27,330 bases of DNA from AA29 sp041481445 (GTDB taxonomy: Bacteria; Acidobacteriota; Vicinamibacteria; Fen-336), in assembly GCA_041481445.1 (NCBI GenBank), contig JBGPBV010000089.1, positions 1-27,330 of the forward strand. Reading direction: 5' to 3'. The notes beneath the pieces were generated by a model that did no database searches, had not been told where the DNA came from, and saw only the letters and a program-made list of their open reading frames with translations. Below, in pieces: positions 24,838 through 27,330 of the stretch. The first letter of the stretch is position 1. Every line of letters begins with the position of its first letter. The position numbers and the translations under genes were made by a program.

Positions 24838-27330
24838 TCAGAAGGGCCGCGCGTCCTGCAGGGCGCGGCGGCTGACCAGGTGGGACAGGCGCTGGTCGGG
24901 CAGCAGGAGGGCGCGGCGGAAGCGCGCCCGCGCCTCCTCCTGGCGTCCGAGCAGACGGAACATCAACCCTTGCGAGGACAGGATCAGGCCGGAGAAGTTG
25001 GATCCCGCCTGCAGAGTCCTCTCCGCATCCGCAATGCCGGCTTCGAGCCGTCCCCGTCCGGCCGTCTCGTCGGCACCACCGAGGCGCTGTCCGGCCAGAT
25101 AGGCATAGGGCAGGGCGCGGAAGAAGCTGTCGCGGCCCTGGGTGGCCTTCTGCCAGTGCCGGCGCGCCGCTCCGGCGTCCCCGGCCAGCGACGCCACCTC
25201 GCCCGCGGCGTATTGCACGCGCGGCGCGTCCACGAACACGTCCAGGCCGTCCTTCGTGAACGGGAAGCCGGGCACTTCGTCGGCCAGGTGCTCCACGATC
25301 GCCAGCGCCTCCGCGCCGCGGCCCGCGCGGGCCAGGGCGAGCGCTTCCAGCAGGCGCATCTCGACGAACACCTGCCGCACGTTCGTGCCGCCCTCGATGC
25401 GCGCGAAGAAGCGGCCGGCGATGAGCGCCCTGGCCTCCTCCGCCCGGCCCTCCTCGGCCAGGGCGAGGGCGAGGCGCTGCACGAGATCGGCGGGCATGGC
25501 CGCCTTGTCCGGGTAGCGCTCGAGCGCGGCGATGCGCTCGGCGCCCGGCCGGCCGAGCAGGCTCATGGCCTGGTCCGCGGCCTGGTAGAGGTCGACGTTC
25601 GTGGGGTCCACCTCCAGGCCTTCCAGGAAGACGGCGAGCGCGCCCTCCACGTCGCCCTGGAGCTGGAGCAACGCGCGGCCGAGGTCGCGATGGAGCACCG
25701 GCAGCCGCTTGTCGATGCGGCGTGCCTCCTGCCACTCGTGAACGGCGTCCGGAGGGCGGCCGGAGGCGAGCAGGAGCGTCCCGAGCAGGAAGTGCGCGGT
25801 GGCGTCCTGCGGGTTGGCGGCCAGCGCCCGTCCGAGGACCGCGTAGGACTCGGGCCGGCTGGGGAACACGTAACGCGTGGGGAGCTTGGAGGCCGCGTCG
25901 TAGTCCGCCCGCCCGGAGCCTCCCTGCTTCTCGCGCACGAAGCCGCGGTAGTAGACGACCTCGGGATGATCCTGGGGTGCGACCGCGCCCGGCTCCACGA
26001 GCAGCCCCCCCACGATGGGGTAGCGGCGATCGAGCAGGTCGAGCGCATCGGCATACAGCCCGGCCGCCATGTATTCGACGGCGACGTCGAGCACGCGGTC
26101 GGGGTCCGCGCCCAGGTGGCTCCAGAGCGATTCGTCGGCGGCGCCGAGGCGCACCGCCTCGTACCGGAGCATCGAGGAGGTCGGATCGCGCGCGCGCCAC
26201 TCACGCAGGCGATCCACGGCCTCGGCCGTGCGCCCGGCGTGGCGCAGGAGCGCGACCTCGAGCGCGCCCGCGCGGACCGCGTCCGGCGAGGTGCGCACGG
26301 CCTCCTTCAGGCGATCGATGGCCTGGGCGGGCCGGCCCCCGCGCGCGTCCGCCTGGGCCAGCTTGAGGAGGGCCGCGGCGCGGAACTCCGGGAAGTGGTG
26401 CGCGGCCTCCCACTCGCCCTGCGCCTTGCCGTCGTCGCCCAGCGCCTCGTGGGCGAGGCCGAGGTAGTACTGGACCTCGGGATCGGTGGTATCGCGGGGC
26501 AGGGCCGGCTCCAGCAGCGCCGCCGCCTCCGCCGGGCGCCCGAGGTCCACGGCCAGGCGGCCGGCCGCCTTGAGCAGGTCCAGGCTGTCGGGGAAACGCT
26601 TCCGTCCGGCCGCGTAGGTGTCCCAGGCGACGAGGCGCTTGCCGTTGAGCTCCTCGTCCGCCCCTGCCTCCAGGGCATCTCCTTCTCGGCGCCGATCGGC
26701 CGGGGGGATCTCGTGCGCGGCCTGGGGCCCGACGCGGATCTCCGAAGCCGGGAGCATGTCGAACTCGTCCTCGGTATGCCCGAGGAGGACCGCCCCCGCC
26801 GCGTCCCTCACCTCGACCGTGTAGCGCGCGCTCGCGGGAAGGCCGGAGTAGGTATGCTCGAAGGCCTCGGTGGGCGTGATGGCCACGGGGTCGCTCTTCA
26901 CGACCCGCGCGCCGTCCTTCAGGGCGAGCGTGCCGCGCAGGGTCCGGCTGACGTTGAGGCCCACGGCCAGATCGACCGCGCCCGAGGCCGTCGCCGTCCT
27001 TTCCACATGGACGGTGGCCTCGGGGTTCGCGCGGGTGATCCCTCCGATCCCCCGCACGGGCATCCAGTACTCGGTGAACCGTATCGACTCCTGGGGACCG
27101 AGGAAGGCGTAGGTCTCCTGGTTGCGGAAGAGGCCGGCCTGCACCTCCACGTAGGCGCTCTCGTCGTCGGAGAGGGCCTTGCGCCAGTCGAGGCCGTCGG
27201 GATCGCTGCCCCAGGACCAGATCTTCTTGGTGGGCGCGTCCAGCGGCGACGAGTAGTGCACCACGCCCGCCTTCGTGCGCGGATGGTAGACGCCCATGAA
27301 CGGCTCGCGGCTGCCGTGGCTGAACTCCGA
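24838..27330 (-). CDS. DUF5107 and TPR-repeat protein (5' end outside window)
   Basis: The frame is open to the right edge, so the protein starts outside the window; about 830 residues are visible. The first visible residues (REPFMGVYHPRTKAGVVHYS, then KKIWSWGSDPDGLDWRKALSDD and YVEVQAGLFRNQETYAFLGPQESIRFTEYWMPV) are the C-terminal part of what I recognise as DUF5107, a domain I suspect is of the sugar-mutarotase-like beta-sandwich type. A short beta-rich segment follows (about 100-200). The rest, about 220 to the end, is a long array of tetratricopeptide-like helix pairs (LGRPAEAAALLEPAL, YYLGLAHEALGDDGKAQGEWEAAH, LGTLLLASGRPPDAVHEWQEARR). TPR arrays serve protein binding. The gene lies one base upstream of the symporter, so it heads the visible operon; a sugar-binding or scaffold role is a guess. 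ATG 27297 is internal, not the start. Confidence 0.8.
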   Translation of the reverse strand, partial: SEFSHGSREPFMGVYHPRTKAGVVHYSSPLDAPTKKIWSWGSDPDGLDWRKALSDDESAYVEVQAGLFRNQETYAFLGPQESIRFTEYWMPVRGIGGITRANPEATVHVERTATASGAVDLAVGLNVSRTLRGTLALKDGARVVKSDPVAITPTEAFEHTYSGLPASARYTVEVRDAAGAVLLGHTEDEFDMLPASEIRVGPQAAHEIPPADRRREGDALEAGADEELNGKRLVAWDTYAAGRKRFPDSLDLLKAAGRLAVDLGRPAEAAALLEPALPRDTTDPEVQYYLGLAHEALGDDGKAQGEWEAAHHFPEFRAAALLKLAQADARGGRPAQAIDRLKEAVRTSPDAVRAGALEVALLRHAGRTAEAVDRLREWRARDPTSSMLRYEAVRLGAADESLWSHLGADPDRVLDVAVEYMAAGLYADALDLLDRRYPIVGGLLVEPGAVAPQDHPEVVYYRGFVREKQGGSGRADYDAASKLPTRYVFPSRPESYAVLGRALAANPQDATAHFLLGTLLLASGRPPDAVHEWQEARRIDKRLPVLHRDLGRALLQLQGDVEGALAVFLEGLEVDPTNVDLYQAADQAMSLLGRPGAERIAALERYPDKAAMPADLVQRLALALAEEGRAEEARALIAGRFFARIEGGTNVRQVFVEMRLLEALALARAGRGAEALAIVEHLADEVPGFPFTKDGLDVFVDAPRVQYAAGEVASLAGDAGAARRHWQKATQGRDSFFRALPYAYLAGQRLGGADETAGRGRLEAGIADAERTLQAGSNFSGLILSSQGLMFRLLGRQEEARARFRRALLLPDQRLSHLVSRRALQDARPF

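Overview
The window is very GC-rich, almost fully coding bacterial DNA with 18 protein genes. Sixteen lie on the minus strand and two on the plus strand. I saw no rRNA, tRNA, CRISPR array, transposase or phage gene. The mix of a MacAB-type exporter, Tat- or Sec-exported sugar-processing enzymes, Asp-box propellers, a heparinase II/III protein, a DUF4091 protein and a DUF5107-TPR protein, with extreme third-position G/C, suggests a soil or sediment Acidobacteriota or a similar high-GC environmental phylum. That placement is an inference of low to moderate confidence, because no phylogenetic marker gene is present.

Left part (1-2787): a MacA/MacB efflux pair on the minus strand (macB runs off the left edge) is divergent from a small exported YXWGXW-repeat protein. 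The 175-bp gap between them holds a perfect inverted repeat. Next (2804-5763, minus) is a three-gene unit: a Tat-type exported xylose-isomerase-like TIM-barrel protein, a two-domain VOC protein broken by a one-base frameshift, and an MFS exporter. An APC-family permease (5837-7231, plus) is divergent from this unit.

Right part (7228-27330, minus): eleven genes read right to left with junctions of overlap 4 nt to gap 6 nt and no room for an internal terminator. In transcription order they are: DUF5107-TPR protein (5' end outside the window), sodium:solute symporter, DUF4091/GH123-like hydrolase, heparinase II/III-like lyase, conserved exported protein of unknown function, Gfo/Idh/MocA oxidoreductase, a GH74-like propeller fused to an SGNH esterase, NagB-like glucosamine-6-phosphate deaminase, CocE/S15-like hydrolase, DUF4832-like TIM-barrel protein, and an acetylxylan-esterase-like tandem hydrolase.

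Taken together this looks like a polysaccharide utilisation operon built without the SusC/SusD pair of Bacteroidota. Exported lyase, glycosidase and esterase activities would depolymerise and deacylate a complex, probably amino-sugar- and uronate-containing glycan. The symporter would import the products, and the oxidoreductase and NagB would feed them into central metabolism. The substrate is inferred from family membership only. The most unusual single gene is the 1219-residue GH74-like/SGNH fusion.
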